The notes under the pieces were generated by a model that searched no databases, was not told where the DNA came from, and worked only from the letters and a program-made list of their open reading frames with translations. A DNA stretch of 23,032 bases. It comes from a virus. Location: positions 1-23,032 of IMG/VR virus record IMGVR_UViG_3300011013_000105; one strand, written 5' to 3'. A program made the position numbers and the translations under genes. This document shows, piece after piece, positions 13,962 to 22,027 of the stretch; positions within the stretch are counted from its first letter, which is position 1, and each line of letters opens with the position of its first letter.

Positions 13962-14324
13962 ATGGCAAACCCAAATATTGTAGCGGTTTCATCGATATAC
14001 GCTAATACCGTATTTGATGCGGACGTTGCGGCTTCTGCAGTATCACTACTAACTTGCGGATCAGATAAACTTCAAAAAATTAATTCTTTAGTCATAGCAA
14101 ATATCGATGGAACTAATGCTGCATCTATTGATGTATGGATTACAAGGAGCTCTGCAGATTATTATCTTGCAAAAACAATATCAGTTCCTGCTGATGCAAC
14201 GCTAGTTGTTCTTGATAAAAATATGGGTCTGTACCTCATGGAAAGCGACATTTTGAAGATCCAAGCCTCGTCAGCAGGTGATCTTTCTGCTGTACTCTCC
14301 TATGAGGAAATAGACGACGCTTAA
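13962..14324 (+). CDS. Small conserved virion protein (MANPNIV type)
   Basis: 120 aa with MANPNIVAVSSIYANTVFD at the start, KINSLVIANIDGTNAASIDVW in the middle and DILKIQASSAGDLSAVLSYEE at the end. This pattern recurs beside fibre genes in marine phages and looks like a single beta-sandwich domain. AAGGAGA before the ATG (about 13948-13955). It may bridge fibre and tail or act as a fibre accessory; that is inference from position. Confidence 0.72.
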   Translation: MANPNIVAVSSIYANTVFDADVAASAVSLLTCGSDKLQKINSLVIANIDGTNAASIDVWITRSSADYYLAKTISVPADATLVVLDKNMGLYLMESDILKIQASSAGDLSAVLSYEEIDDA

Positions 14325-14336
14325 TAGGAGCAACAG

Positions 14337-15545
14337 ATGGCTCGGGGAAGAGGTGGCTTTGTAGGTGGTTATGATGGTCTTAGTGTACCTGATGCACCAA
14401 CTATAGGTGAAGCTACTGCTGGAAATACTCAAGTATCAATAGCATTTACTGCACCTTCTGATGTTGGTGATGATGCTATTACAGGGTATGCAGCTAAAGC
14501 CACTGATGGCACAAACACATTTAATGCTACAGGTTCATCTTCTCCTTTAACGATAACTGGTCTTACAAATGGAACTAGTTATACAGGGCAAGTATGGGCT
14601 ATCAATGATTATGGCGTTAGCCCATTATCTGCTGCTACTTCTAGTTTTACTCCTCAATTGGCTAGAGGATTGTTTATGGGAGGACAATCTGAAAAAAATG
14701 AGATAGATTACATTGATATTTCTACAACTGGTAATGCTACAGACTTTGGTAATTTAACTGAATGGAGGCAGTGGCTTTGTGGGTTTGGTAATAGTTCTAG
14801 AGCTATTGCATCAGCAGGACAAATAGCAAGTACCATTTATGGAAATAACAGTATGGACTATGTGACGATTGCCAGTACAGGCAATGCGTCAGATTTCGGC
14901 GATCTTACAACATCAAGAAAAGAACCAGCAGGTGCGGCAAGCAGTACAAGAGGAATAACTTATTCTGGTAAGAACGGTAGTAGTAGTAATACGAATGTAA
15001 TTGATTATGTGACGATAGCCTCAACGGGAAATGCAATAGATTTCGGTGATTCAGCTACTATGAGAGGATTAGCAACAGGTAATCTTAACAGCACTACAAG
15101 GGCTTGTTTTGCAGGAGGTTATAGTGAAAGTGGCGGTAATAGAAACACAATAGATTATATCACTATTGCCTCTACTGGAAACACTACAGATTTTGGGGAT
15201 ACAGTTGGTGCATCGGCTGGTATGGGTGGGTGTTCAAATAGTACAAGAGGTTTGATGTCTGGCCCTATTTCCGGTCTTACTAATAATAACACAATACAGT
15301 ATATCACGATAGCATCAACAGGTAACGCTACAGATTTTGGCGATCTTACAGCCGTAGCTAGTTACGGTTCGGGTTGTGCTAGTTCTCTTAGAGGAGTTAT
15401 GACGCTGGGTACGTCTGGTGGTAGTTACTCTAATGTTATGAATTATGTCACCATAGCTTCAACTGGTAATGGTACAGATTTCGGTGACTTAACAGTTGCA
15501 AGAGATGGTATGGGAGCTACCTCTTCTGCTCATGGAGGAACGTAG
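14337..15545 (+). CDS. Receptor-binding/fibre protein: fibronectin III domain plus six kelch-like repeats
   Basis: 402 aa. Residues 17-107 are a fibronectin type III domain (PDAPTIGEATAGNTQVSIAF ... TGLTNGTSYTGQVWAIN). Six repeats of about 48-50 residues follow, each with a Y(V/I)TIASTGNATDFGDLT-like core; the DFG triplets start at residues 136, 186, 236, 285, 333 and 381, each unit followed by a TRG...GG turn. Such arrays fold as beta-propellers and act on host surfaces, as kelch-like fibre proteins of marine phages are thought to do. AGGAG at about 14325-14329. First of three adjacent paralogues; it alone has the FNIII domain. Confidence 0.78.
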   Translation: MARGRGGFVGGYDGLSVPDAPTIGEATAGNTQVSIAFTAPSDVGDDAITGYAAKATDGTNTFNATGSSSPLTITGLTNGTSYTGQVWAINDYGVSPLSAATSSFTPQLARGLFMGGQSEKNEIDYIDISTTGNATDFGNLTEWRQWLCGFGNSSRAIASAGQIASTIYGNNSMDYVTIASTGNASDFGDLTTSRKEPAGAASSTRGITYSGKNGSSSNTNVIDYVTIASTGNAIDFGDSATMRGLATGNLNSTTRACFAGGYSESGGNRNTIDYITIASTGNTTDFGDTVGASAGMGGCSNSTRGLMSGPISGLTNNNTIQYITIASTGNATDFGDLTAVASYGSGCASSLRGVMTLGTSGGSYSNVMNYVTIASTGNGTDFGDLTVARDGMGATSSAHGGT

Positions 15546-15547
15546 TA

Positions 15548-17425
15548 ATGGCTCCATCTTATTCAGGCGTTTGGAGACTAAACACTCAGTACCAGTATAG
15601 AAGTCAATGGCCTCTTGATCCTAATCTTGAACCAGTAGGATTATTTGCAGGAGGACAAGATTCCTCTGCTGTAATAAACACAGTTCAAAAAATAGTACCG
15701 AGTATAGCAAGTGATGCTACAGACTTTGGAGATTTATCAGCAGTAAGACAGGCAACAGCAGGTGGAGGCAGTGATACTAGGTTTATTGTTGCTGGTGGGT
15801 ATCAGGCTTCAAAAGTAAATATTATAGAATACTTTACTTATACGACAGCAGGAAATGCAACAGATTTTGGAGATCTTGGAGCGACTAGAGATTTACTGTC
15901 TTCTACTTCTAATAATACTAGATTTATTACTATGGGAGGAGCCTCTGCAACAGACACAATAGAGTATGTCACCATAGCCAGTACAGGCAATGCCACAGAT
16001 TTTGGCGATCTCACTGCAACATTAGAAGAAGGTCATGTAGGTATTATATCTAGTTCCACAAGGGGTATACTTGCAGGAGGTAAAAAAGGTGGTAGTAGGG
16101 CTAACGTAATTGAATATCTCACTATTGCTAGTACAGGAAATGGTAGAGACTTTGGTGATATGACTGCTGCTAGAAATTTATTAGCAGGTGCATCTTCTAC
16201 AACTAGAGGATTAATGATTGGTGGAGATACTGGGTCAGGAACAGGAAGCAATGTAATTGATTATATAACAATTCAAAGTATGGGTAATGCGACAGACTTT
16301 GGTGATACTAGTGGAAATAGAACGACTAGCGCAGGTCTTGCATCTTCTACAAAAGCAATAGTTGGTGGTGGTAATAACAATGGAGCTCAAACAAATATTA
16401 TTGAATCAGTTACAATAGCATCCACTGGTAACGCTTCTGATTTTGGAGATCTATTAACAGTAAATACATTTCTTTCAGCAGGTTGTGCTGGTCAAGCATC
16501 AGTCCAACCAAATCTTTTACCATCTTTACCATCATCAGGTAACACTGGTTTATATACTTATGCAATCGATTCATTCTTACAATCAATAGATATAGCTTCT
16601 CTAGGAAACGGTGTGGCATTTGGTGATATAAGTTATGTATATGTAAATGGAACGTATGGTGCAGCTTCAAGTTCTACTAGATGTTGCTTTGGTGGTGGAG
16701 CCTTTACTCCTCCTGGAGGTAGTTTTGCTAGGCAAAATGTAATTGATTTATCCATATTTGCTACAAGAGGTTTAGGTACAGATTTTGGTGACTTAACGAC
16801 AGCAAGGCAAACAACAGGTGGATCTAATAGTACAAGAGGAATGTATGTAGGAGGACAACCAAGTTCTTATACAAATGTCGTTGACTATATAACTATTGCT
16901 AGTGCTAGTAACGCCACAGATTTTGGAGACTTGTCTGCCAATGTAGGTTTTCCTGCTGTTTCTGGAAACACAACAAGACTTCTTTCTTTAGGTGGTAGAA
17001 CTAGTACCTATATAAATACAATAGAATATTTTACAATATCGTCTACTGGTAATGCAACAGATTTTGGTGATCTTACGCAAGGTATAGGATTTAATGCAGC
17101 AACATCAAGTAGCACTAGAGTTGTAAATTGTGGAGGAACTGATGGTAGTTACACTAATGTTATGGATTATGTGACAACGGCTTCAACTGGAAACGCCACA
17201 GATTTCGGAGATCTCACTGTTGCAATAGGTCAGGGTGGTTGTTTCGGTAATAAAACTACAGGTATATGGGCTGGTGGATATGTTGGAGACGGCAGTAGCA
17301 CTGTAAGCACAATGATGAATTTTACAATAGCCTCAACAGGTAATGCCTCAAATTTTGGCGATCTAATAGCTAGTGCATATACAACAGGAGCAGCACAATC
17401 TAATGGACATGGAGGCATATCGTAA
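15548..17425 (+). CDS. Double kelch-like propeller fibre protein (12 repeats)
   Basis: 625 aa. A short N-terminal anchor (SGVWRLNTQ ... WPLDP, 6-25) resembles residues 27-46 of the next paralogue. Twelve repeats follow, with (D/A/N)FGD cores starting at 59, 106, 151, 201, 250, 298, 357, 412, 458, 505, 552 and 602. Spacing is 45-50 except around residue 312-345, where a low-complexity linker (CAGQASVQPNLLPSLPSS) separates two groups of six, so the protein looks like two six-repeat propellers in tandem. It is likely a surface fibre. It overlaps the next gene by 1 nt (TAATG). Confidence 0.78.
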   Translation: MAPSYSGVWRLNTQYQYRSQWPLDPNLEPVGLFAGGQDSSAVINTVQKIVPSIASDATDFGDLSAVRQATAGGGSDTRFIVAGGYQASKVNIIEYFTYTTAGNATDFGDLGATRDLLSSTSNNTRFITMGGASATDTIEYVTIASTGNATDFGDLTATLEEGHVGIISSSTRGILAGGKKGGSRANVIEYLTIASTGNGRDFGDMTAARNLLAGASSTTRGLMIGGDTGSGTGSNVIDYITIQSMGNATDFGDTSGNRTTSAGLASSTKAIVGGGNNNGAQTNIIESVTIASTGNASDFGDLLTVNTFLSAGCAGQASVQPNLLPSLPSSGNTGLYTYAIDSFLQSIDIASLGNGVAFGDISYVYVNGTYGAASSSTRCCFGGGAFTPPGGSFARQNVIDLSIFATRGLGTDFGDLTTARQTTGGSNSTRGMYVGGQPSSYTNVVDYITIASASNATDFGDLSANVGFPAVSGNTTRLLSLGGRTSTYINTIEYFTISSTGNATDFGDLTQGIGFNAATSSSTRVVNCGGTDGSYTNVMDYVTTASTGNATDFGDLTVAIGQGGCFGNKTTGIWAGGYVGDGSSTVSTMMNFTIASTGNASNFGDLIASAYTTGAAQSNGHGGIS

Positions 17426-18471
17426 TGACTGAAAGATATTTAGGCTCCATAATAACTGCAACCCCAGTTGAACCATCAGAGGGTTTTGAGAACAGTTTAG
17501 CATCTGGTGTGTGGCATTTACGTGATCCACTAATATTTGGTCAGGCAGGTGATTGGCCTACTGCTGGAAATACGACTAGTGTTGGTTTATTTATGGCTGG
17601 TTATGTTGGAACTGCTCCAGTAAACATAGTTGATAAAATAGTTCCAGAAACAACAGGTAATGCCACTGACTTTGGAGACACTTCTAATAATACATATCAT
17701 GGTGCTGGTTTTAGTTCTGATACGAGATCGATTGTTGCTGGAGGATATGGTTCTTCAGCAGCATTGAATGTAATAGAATACTTTACTTTTGCCAGTGCTG
17801 GTAATGCTACAGATTTTGGGGATCTAAATTTTACAGCATACGCTAGTACAGGTTTTTCAAACAATGCTAGAGGAATAGATGTATTGGGATACACTGCCTC
17901 TCCTTCTGCTGGATATTCGAATGTTCTTGAGTATGTAACGATAGCATCTACAGGTAACGCGACAGATTTTGGTGATACATCAATAGCACAAAGAGGAAAT
18001 GCAGGTGCATTAGCTAGTACAACTAGGGGTGTTATTGGTGGTGGGTATAATGGGGGAGCCAAAACAAATGTTATCGACTATGTAACGATAGCATCTACAG
18101 GTAACGCGACAGATTTCGGTGACTTAACTGAAGCAAGATTTAATCCAGCAGGAGCAGGTAGTAATACAAGAGGTATTTTTGCTGGTTCTGGAAGTGGAAC
18201 TTATGGAAATGTTATAGACTATATTACTATTGATTCAACAGGAAATGCTACTGATTTTGGCGATACGTTAGAAGTTCGTGATGGTTTAGCTGGTTTAGCT
18301 ACCTCTACAAAAGCAATATATGGAGGTGGTAGAAATGACTCAGGAGGTAGTACTATAATACAACAAGTTACGATAGCTACTACAGGTGATGCAACAGATT
18401 TCGGTGATTTAACTGCTGCTAAAAGTTTTGCTATGGGTGCTGGTTCTGGTGCTGATGCAGTACAAAGTTAA
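17425..18471 (+). CDS. Kelch-like propeller fibre protein (six repeats)
   Basis: 348 aa. Residues 1-52 (MTERYLGSIITATPVEPSEG ... SGVWHL ... DWPTAGN) form an attachment segment typical of marine-phage tail proteins. Six repeats follow, with DFG starting at 82, 130, 181, 230, 277 and 325. Each repeat runs NVIDYVTIASTGNATDFGDL-like text, a variable stretch, then TRG..GGG. Two repeats share a 38-nt identical DNA segment. No linker or second set of repeats is present, unlike the 15548 paralogue. It ends GADAVQS, without the GHGG-type end of its neighbours. Confidence 0.78.
   Translation: MTERYLGSIITATPVEPSEGFENSLASGVWHLRDPLIFGQAGDWPTAGNTTSVGLFMAGYVGTAPVNIVDKIVPETTGNATDFGDTSNNTYHGAGFSSDTRSIVAGGYGSSAALNVIEYFTFASAGNATDFGDLNFTAYASTGFSNNARGIDVLGYTASPSAGYSNVLEYVTIASTGNATDFGDTSIAQRGNAGALASTTRGVIGGGYNGGAKTNVIDYVTIASTGNATDFGDLTEARFNPAGAGSNTRGIFAGSGSGTYGNVIDYITIDSTGNATDFGDTLEVRDGLAGLATSTKAIYGGGRNDSGGSTIIQQVTIATTGDATDFGDLTAAKSFAMGAGSGADAVQS
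17932..18116. repeat. 38-nt identical segments in successive propeller repeats
   Basis: Bases 17932-17969 and 18079-18116 are identical over 38 nt, 147 nt (49 codons) apart, equal to one repeat length. Other repeats of the same gene differ at several synonymous positions over this core, so this pair was probably homogenised recently. Confidence 0.85.
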
Positions 18472-18502
18472 ATATTTGACAATAACAAAGGAGTTAATTT
18501 GT

Positions 18503-19342
18503 ATGAGTAAAAAAATAAATCAAGTAGCAGTTCAACAAGAGTTGAATATAAGCCTGCCTGCTAATGTTAAACCAGAATACAAAACCATGTTGGCAAACAT
18601 AAAAGAAAAAATGCCTGCTGTTGCAGAGGCCACATCTAACTTCCACAAATCACACTCACAGTTTATGGGTGTTACTTTAGATGTAACCGCTATTACACCG
18701 ATTCGTAGTATTAAACATACATTGGCTGAAGTGGATCGTACTAGAGGTGCATTGCAGGAAGCCTTTATTAATATGAAAAAGAAAGAAGTAGAGCTTAAAC
18801 AGAAAGAACGTGAGTTAGAAGAATGCACAGATGACCTAGACAAAGAAATGTTGGAAGTAGAAATACTGGAAATACAGGGTAATCTAACAAATGGTCAAAA
18901 TAGTGTGCAAGGTGCTATTCGTAAAATGAATTTTTTTACTAATCAATATGAGAAATTAATGGAGCATCTAGGTAAAGATGAACTTACCGAAGAAGATTAC
19001 GAATTAGAAGAAGCACGATACCATATAATGACTTGTATGAAACAGGCATTAAACAGTGCTAGACCTAGAGGCGGTCAGATAGATGAGGGTAATTTAATAT
19101 ATCTATTTGATCTAGGTATTAATGCAGCACAGGCACAAGCTGAAGTGTTTGCATATCTTCAGTGGGAGAATAAAGTTCTTAGCGAAGGTAAAGCCCCTGA
19201 ACATGAAGCAACTGTTAAATGGTTGGAAGGTTGTGCAGACAAATGGGCAGGGTGTCCAGCTAAGTTTGCAAACAGCCGTGGTTTTGATATATATGATCCT
19301 AGTTCTGTAACAAACACACGTAGGTTAGAAGCAGCTGAATAA
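18503..19342 (+). CDS. Coiled-coil protein of unknown function downstream of fibre genes
   Basis: 279 aa from the ATG at 18503, preceded by AAAGGAG (18487-18493); an in-frame ATG at 18428 lies inside the preceding gene and lacks such a site. The protein is highly helical with a strong Lys/Glu coiled coil (about 75-125) and a second helical region (about 130-240). The C-terminus is Trp/Cys-bearing (KWLEGCADKWAGCPAK, 239-254). Its composition differs sharply from the beta-rich genes before it, so it is unlikely to be a fibre. A fibre-assembly chaperone or tail-associated role is possible, but I do not recognise the family. Confidence 0.72.
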   Translation: MSKKINQVAVQQELNISLPANVKPEYKTMLANIKEKMPAVAEATSNFHKSHSQFMGVTLDVTAITPIRSIKHTLAEVDRTRGALQEAFINMKKKEVELKQKERELEECTDDLDKEMLEVEILEIQGNLTNGQNSVQGAIRKMNFFTNQYEKLMEHLGKDELTEEDYELEEARYHIMTCMKQALNSARPRGGQIDEGNLIYLFDLGINAAQAQAEVFAYLQWENKVLSEGKAPEHEATVKWLEGCADKWAGCPAKFANSRGFDIYDPSSVTNTRRLEAAE

Positions 19343-19352
19343 GGAGGCAATT

Positions 19353-19697
19353 ATGGCTTACAAAGTATGTAAATATCGATTGAATGCAGATGGTACAATA
19401 CCAGATTTTTTACATTTTGGACATGATCCAATGGGTATGCACGGAGTGTATCTGGTAGTAGACAGTGATACTGCTTCTCCTAGAGATAATGTTATGATTG
19501 GCATTGTTAAAGACGGTGGTAGTGGAGACTTTGAAGAAATTGCAAGTAAAAATGCTCTTCAAACATATTTAACTTCGGTATCGGGTGATTGGACTGATCC
19601 TGATCCAGACGATCCAGAAAAAACCGTAGCATTTGATAATGCAGCTCATGCTAAACGAGTATGGGATGCCTTAGACGCTTGTAATGCTACCTTGTAA
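19353..19697 (+). CDS. Small conserved phage protein, unknown function
   Basis: 114 aa, soluble and acidic. It begins MAYKVCKYRLNADGTIPDFL, includes HFGHDPMGMHGVYLVVD and an acidic Asp/Pro loop (SGDWTDPDPDDPEKTV), and ends KRVWDALDACNATL. AAGGAGG (about 19341-19347) gives a strong ribosome-binding site. The acidic DPDPDDP loop might bind calcium or another metal. Position between the coiled-coil protein and the nozzle-like gene suggests a tail accessory role, but there is no direct evidence. Confidence 0.7.
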   Translation: MAYKVCKYRLNADGTIPDFLHFGHDPMGMHGVYLVVDSDTASPRDNVMIGIVKDGGSGDFEEIASKNALQTYLTSVSGDWTDPDPDDPEKTVAFDNAAHAKRVWDALDACNATL

Positions 19698-19708
19698 AGT
19701 GTTTAAAT

Positions 19709-21634
19709 ATGCCTTTGACCAAATTAACTTTTCGTCCAGGAATTAACAAAGAAACTACTTCTTATTCTAACGAGGGTGGTTGGTTTGATTCAGACAAAGT
19801 GCGTTTTAGAGCAGGTTTTCCTGAAAAAATAGGCGGTTGGCTCAAAAAAGCAGCAGATGCGTTTCTTGGTTCTGCACGAGTATTGCATAATTGGACTACA
19901 TTAGATGGTGGAACTTTTATCGGTATAGGCACACATTTAAAATATTACCTTTTGGCAGGACAAACATTTTTTGATATTACCCCTGTTCGTTCAACTGTAA
20001 CAGGAGAAGCTACATTTGCCGCAACTAATGGCTCTTCTACTATAACTGTTACAGATAGCGGTCACGGAGCAATGCTAAATGATTTTGTTACTTTTACTTC
20101 TGCTGCTTCTTTAGGGGGAAATATTACTGCTGCGGTATTAAACCAAGAATATCAAATTACTTCTGTTCCTGATAGTAACACTTTTACAATACAAGCTAGA
20201 GCAGCGTCGACATCTATACAATCTATTACAACAACAAGTGGTTTAAACCCCTCCCTTGTAACAGCGAGTGGGAGTGATTCAGGTAATGGCGGTGGATCAA
20301 CTGTTGCGGCATATCAAGTAAATGTAGGTCTTGATGTTGCCGTTCCAGGAGTTGGCTGGAACGCAGGAGCATGGGGCAGAGGCACTTGGAACTCTGATGC
20401 AGATATAGCAGTAAGCACAAACAATTTAAGAATTTGGTCACACGATAACTTTGGTGAAGATTTACTATTAAATATTAGAGATGGGCAAATTGCATATTGG
20501 GATAAATCAGGGGGAACAGCAGCTAGAGCTGTTTTACTAAATTCACTGTCTGGGTCTACCTCAGCTCCTACGATAGCTAAACAGGTTTTAGTTTCCGATG
20601 TTGATAGACATGTGATTGCATTTGGTTGTGACGCTGCTGATAGTATTGGCACTCAAGACCCTTTGCTTATCAGGTTTGCAGATCAAGGCAGTTTGACAGA
20701 TTGGGCTTCTACGGCTACAAATACCGCAGGTGATTTAAAGCTTGGTGTTGGTTCTGAAATAATTAGAGCAGTCGAAACACGCCAACAAATCCTTGTGTTT
20801 ACAGATACCAGCGTACATGCGATGCAGTTTATTGGGCCTCCTTTTACTTTTGGATTAAGTACAATAGCAGATAATACAACTATCGCAGGGCCATTAACAG
20901 TAATTTCAGTACAAGATACTGTGTATTGGATGGGTAAAAATGAGTTTTATATGTATACAGGCACGATTCAAAGGATGCCTTGTAGTGTACGAGACCATGT
21001 GTTTTCTGACTTAAACTGGAATCAAGGCAGAAAAATAGTTTCTGGATTAAACTCCTCTTTTGCAGAAATTTGGTGGTTTTATCCTTCAGAAACAAGCGAT
21101 GAAAACGATAAGTATGTTGTCTACAATTACGAACAGCAAATTTGGTATACAGGTTCGTTAGCTAGAACAGCTTGGTTAGATAGGGGTATAGAAGCATACC
21201 CTGTAAGTGTAGGTACAGACCATTATGTATATGACCACGAAAAAGGTTTTGATGATGGCAGCACAGATCCAGCTTCGGCTCTTGATGCACATATAGAGTC
21301 AAGTCAATTTGATATAGGTGATGGTGATCAATTTACCTTTGTTCATCGTCTTATACCCGATATTACGTTTAGAAACTCTACAAATAGTTCACCTTCTGCT
21401 TTATTTACTTTGCAAACTAGAGTAAGTCCTGGAAGTGCTTATACACAAAATGACCCTAGTACAATCACACAGACAGTAGCAGAAAGCACCACTACTGTAG
21501 AGCAGTTTACAGATTTAGTGCATGTAAGATTACGAGGCAGGTCATTTGCTTTAAAGGTTTCTTCTTCTGATTTAGCAGCAGGCTGGAGGCTAGGCTCGCC
21601 AAGGGTAGATATAAGACCAGATGGGCGTAGGTAA
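19709..21634 (+). CDS. gp10/nozzle-like DNA-stabilisation tail protein
   Basis: 641 aa. N-terminal MPLTKLTFRPGINKETTSYS, GGWFDSDKVRFRAGFPEKIGGW is the hallmark of the P22 gp10-like (packaged DNA stabilisation) family in marine podoviruses. Repeated beta-propeller-like blocks follow (GQIAYWD, VLVSDVDRHVIAFGCD, QQILVFTDTSVHAMQFIGPPFTFG, VYWMGKNEFYMYTG) and a C-terminal RLRGRSFALKVSS..GWRLG..RVDIRPDGRR. An inserted beta domain (about 103-162, TFAATNGSSTITVTDSGHG and DFVTFTSAASLGG) resembles FCCH-like inserts seen in this family. It closes the DNA exit channel below the adaptor. Its last base overlaps the next ATG. Confidence 0.8.
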   Translation: MPLTKLTFRPGINKETTSYSNEGGWFDSDKVRFRAGFPEKIGGWLKKAADAFLGSARVLHNWTTLDGGTFIGIGTHLKYYLLAGQTFFDITPVRSTVTGEATFAATNGSSTITVTDSGHGAMLNDFVTFTSAASLGGNITAAVLNQEYQITSVPDSNTFTIQARAASTSIQSITTTSGLNPSLVTASGSDSGNGGGSTVAAYQVNVGLDVAVPGVGWNAGAWGRGTWNSDADIAVSTNNLRIWSHDNFGEDLLLNIRDGQIAYWDKSGGTAARAVLLNSLSGSTSAPTIAKQVLVSDVDRHVIAFGCDAADSIGTQDPLLIRFADQGSLTDWASTATNTAGDLKLGVGSEIIRAVETRQQILVFTDTSVHAMQFIGPPFTFGLSTIADNTTIAGPLTVISVQDTVYWMGKNEFYMYTGTIQRMPCSVRDHVFSDLNWNQGRKIVSGLNSSFAEIWWFYPSETSDENDKYVVYNYEQQIWYTGSLARTAWLDRGIEAYPVSVGTDHYVYDHEKGFDDGSTDPASALDAHIESSQFDIGDGDQFTFVHRLIPDITFRNSTNSSPSALFTLQTRVSPGSAYTQNDPSTITQTVAESTTTVEQFTDLVHVRLRGRSFALKVSSSDLAAGWRLGSPRVDIRPDGRR

Positions 21635-21930
21635 TGGCTAGGTTATTACCTCCACCACAATTTCCTGTTGCTCCTGCAGAGTACAAAAAAGAATATGCGG
21701 ATGCTGTAGTAAGTATTTTTAGTGTTTTTTTACAACAGTTTTTGAGTCCTGGAGAAGGTAGAAATACAAATTTAACACTTACTACGTTACAACAAGATGG
21801 ATTTGGTTTAGAAACAGGAGCTCTTTTTCAAAGGGATGGGTTTGTTAAAATAGTAACAATTGACCATTCTGATGTTAGGGGTCTTTCTGCAACAGGAGAT
21901 GTAGGCTCGGTTTCGGTGACGATAGGATGA
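21634..21930 (+). CDS. Small conserved phage protein beside the nozzle gene
   Basis: 98 aa. MARLLPPPQFPVAPAEYKKEYADAV opens the protein, followed by a helical FLQQFLSPGEGRN stretch and a beta C-terminus (LETGALFQRDGFVKI, GLSATGDVGSVSVTIG). Proteins with the PPP..PVAP.EY and G.LFQRDG.V.I patterns follow gp10-like genes in marine podoviruses; their role is unknown but a tail-tip or fibre-junction component is plausible. ATG overlaps the previous stop (TAATG). It ends at a 97-bp gap with structured RNA. Confidence 0.75.
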   Translation: MARLLPPPQFPVAPAEYKKEYADAVVSIFSVFLQQFLSPGEGRNTNLTLTTLQQDGFGLETGALFQRDGFVKIVTIDHSDVRGLSATGDVGSVSVTIG

Positions 21931-21937
21931 AAGTAGG

Positions 21938-22026
21938 TTGCGAAAAAGTTTTCTTGACTGTATGCTTCTTGAAGCGTAGTCAGGAATCGCTCCCTGCATA
22001 GATGTAAACGATTTAGGATATCGCAA
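21938..22026 (+). promoter_or_regulatory. Structured RNA region upstream of the internal virion gene
   Basis: Bases 21951-21959 and 21978-21986 pair (9 bp, one wobble), continuing after a 2-nt bulge (21960-21961) into 21962-21968 with 21971-21977, giving a 16-bp hairpin with a CTTG-type tip. An outer perfect 6-bp stem TTGCGA (21938-21943) with TCGCAA (22021-22026) would enclose the whole region and end 1 nt before the ATG at 22028. The ribosome site AGGA (22015-22018) lies inside it. No T tract follows the hairpin, so it is not a simple terminator. Translation control is inference. Confidence 0.5.
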
Positions 22027-22027
22027 T

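Noticed and set aside
14700-18450. CRISPR-like array from regularly spaced repeats
   Set aside because: Repeats are in-frame coding sequence with about 48-codon period and imperfect identity; they encode kelch-like repeats.
18428-18502. Longer start for the coiled-coil gene at 18428
   Set aside because: It overlaps the end of the fibre gene and lacks a ribosome site, while 18503 has AAAGGAG and a conserved-looking MSKK start.
21943-21986. Possible programmed frameshift (AAAAAG followed by a hairpin)
   Set aside because: The slippery run is incomplete, spacing to the hairpin is only about 2 nt, and the upstream gene has already stopped at 21930.
21937-22027. Possible tRNA, because seven bases at each end can pair like an acceptor stem
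   Set aside because: No T-arm with a TTCGA-type loop, no fitting anticodon arm with a 7-nt loop and no D-arm; pairing is better explained as a closing stem around a hairpin.
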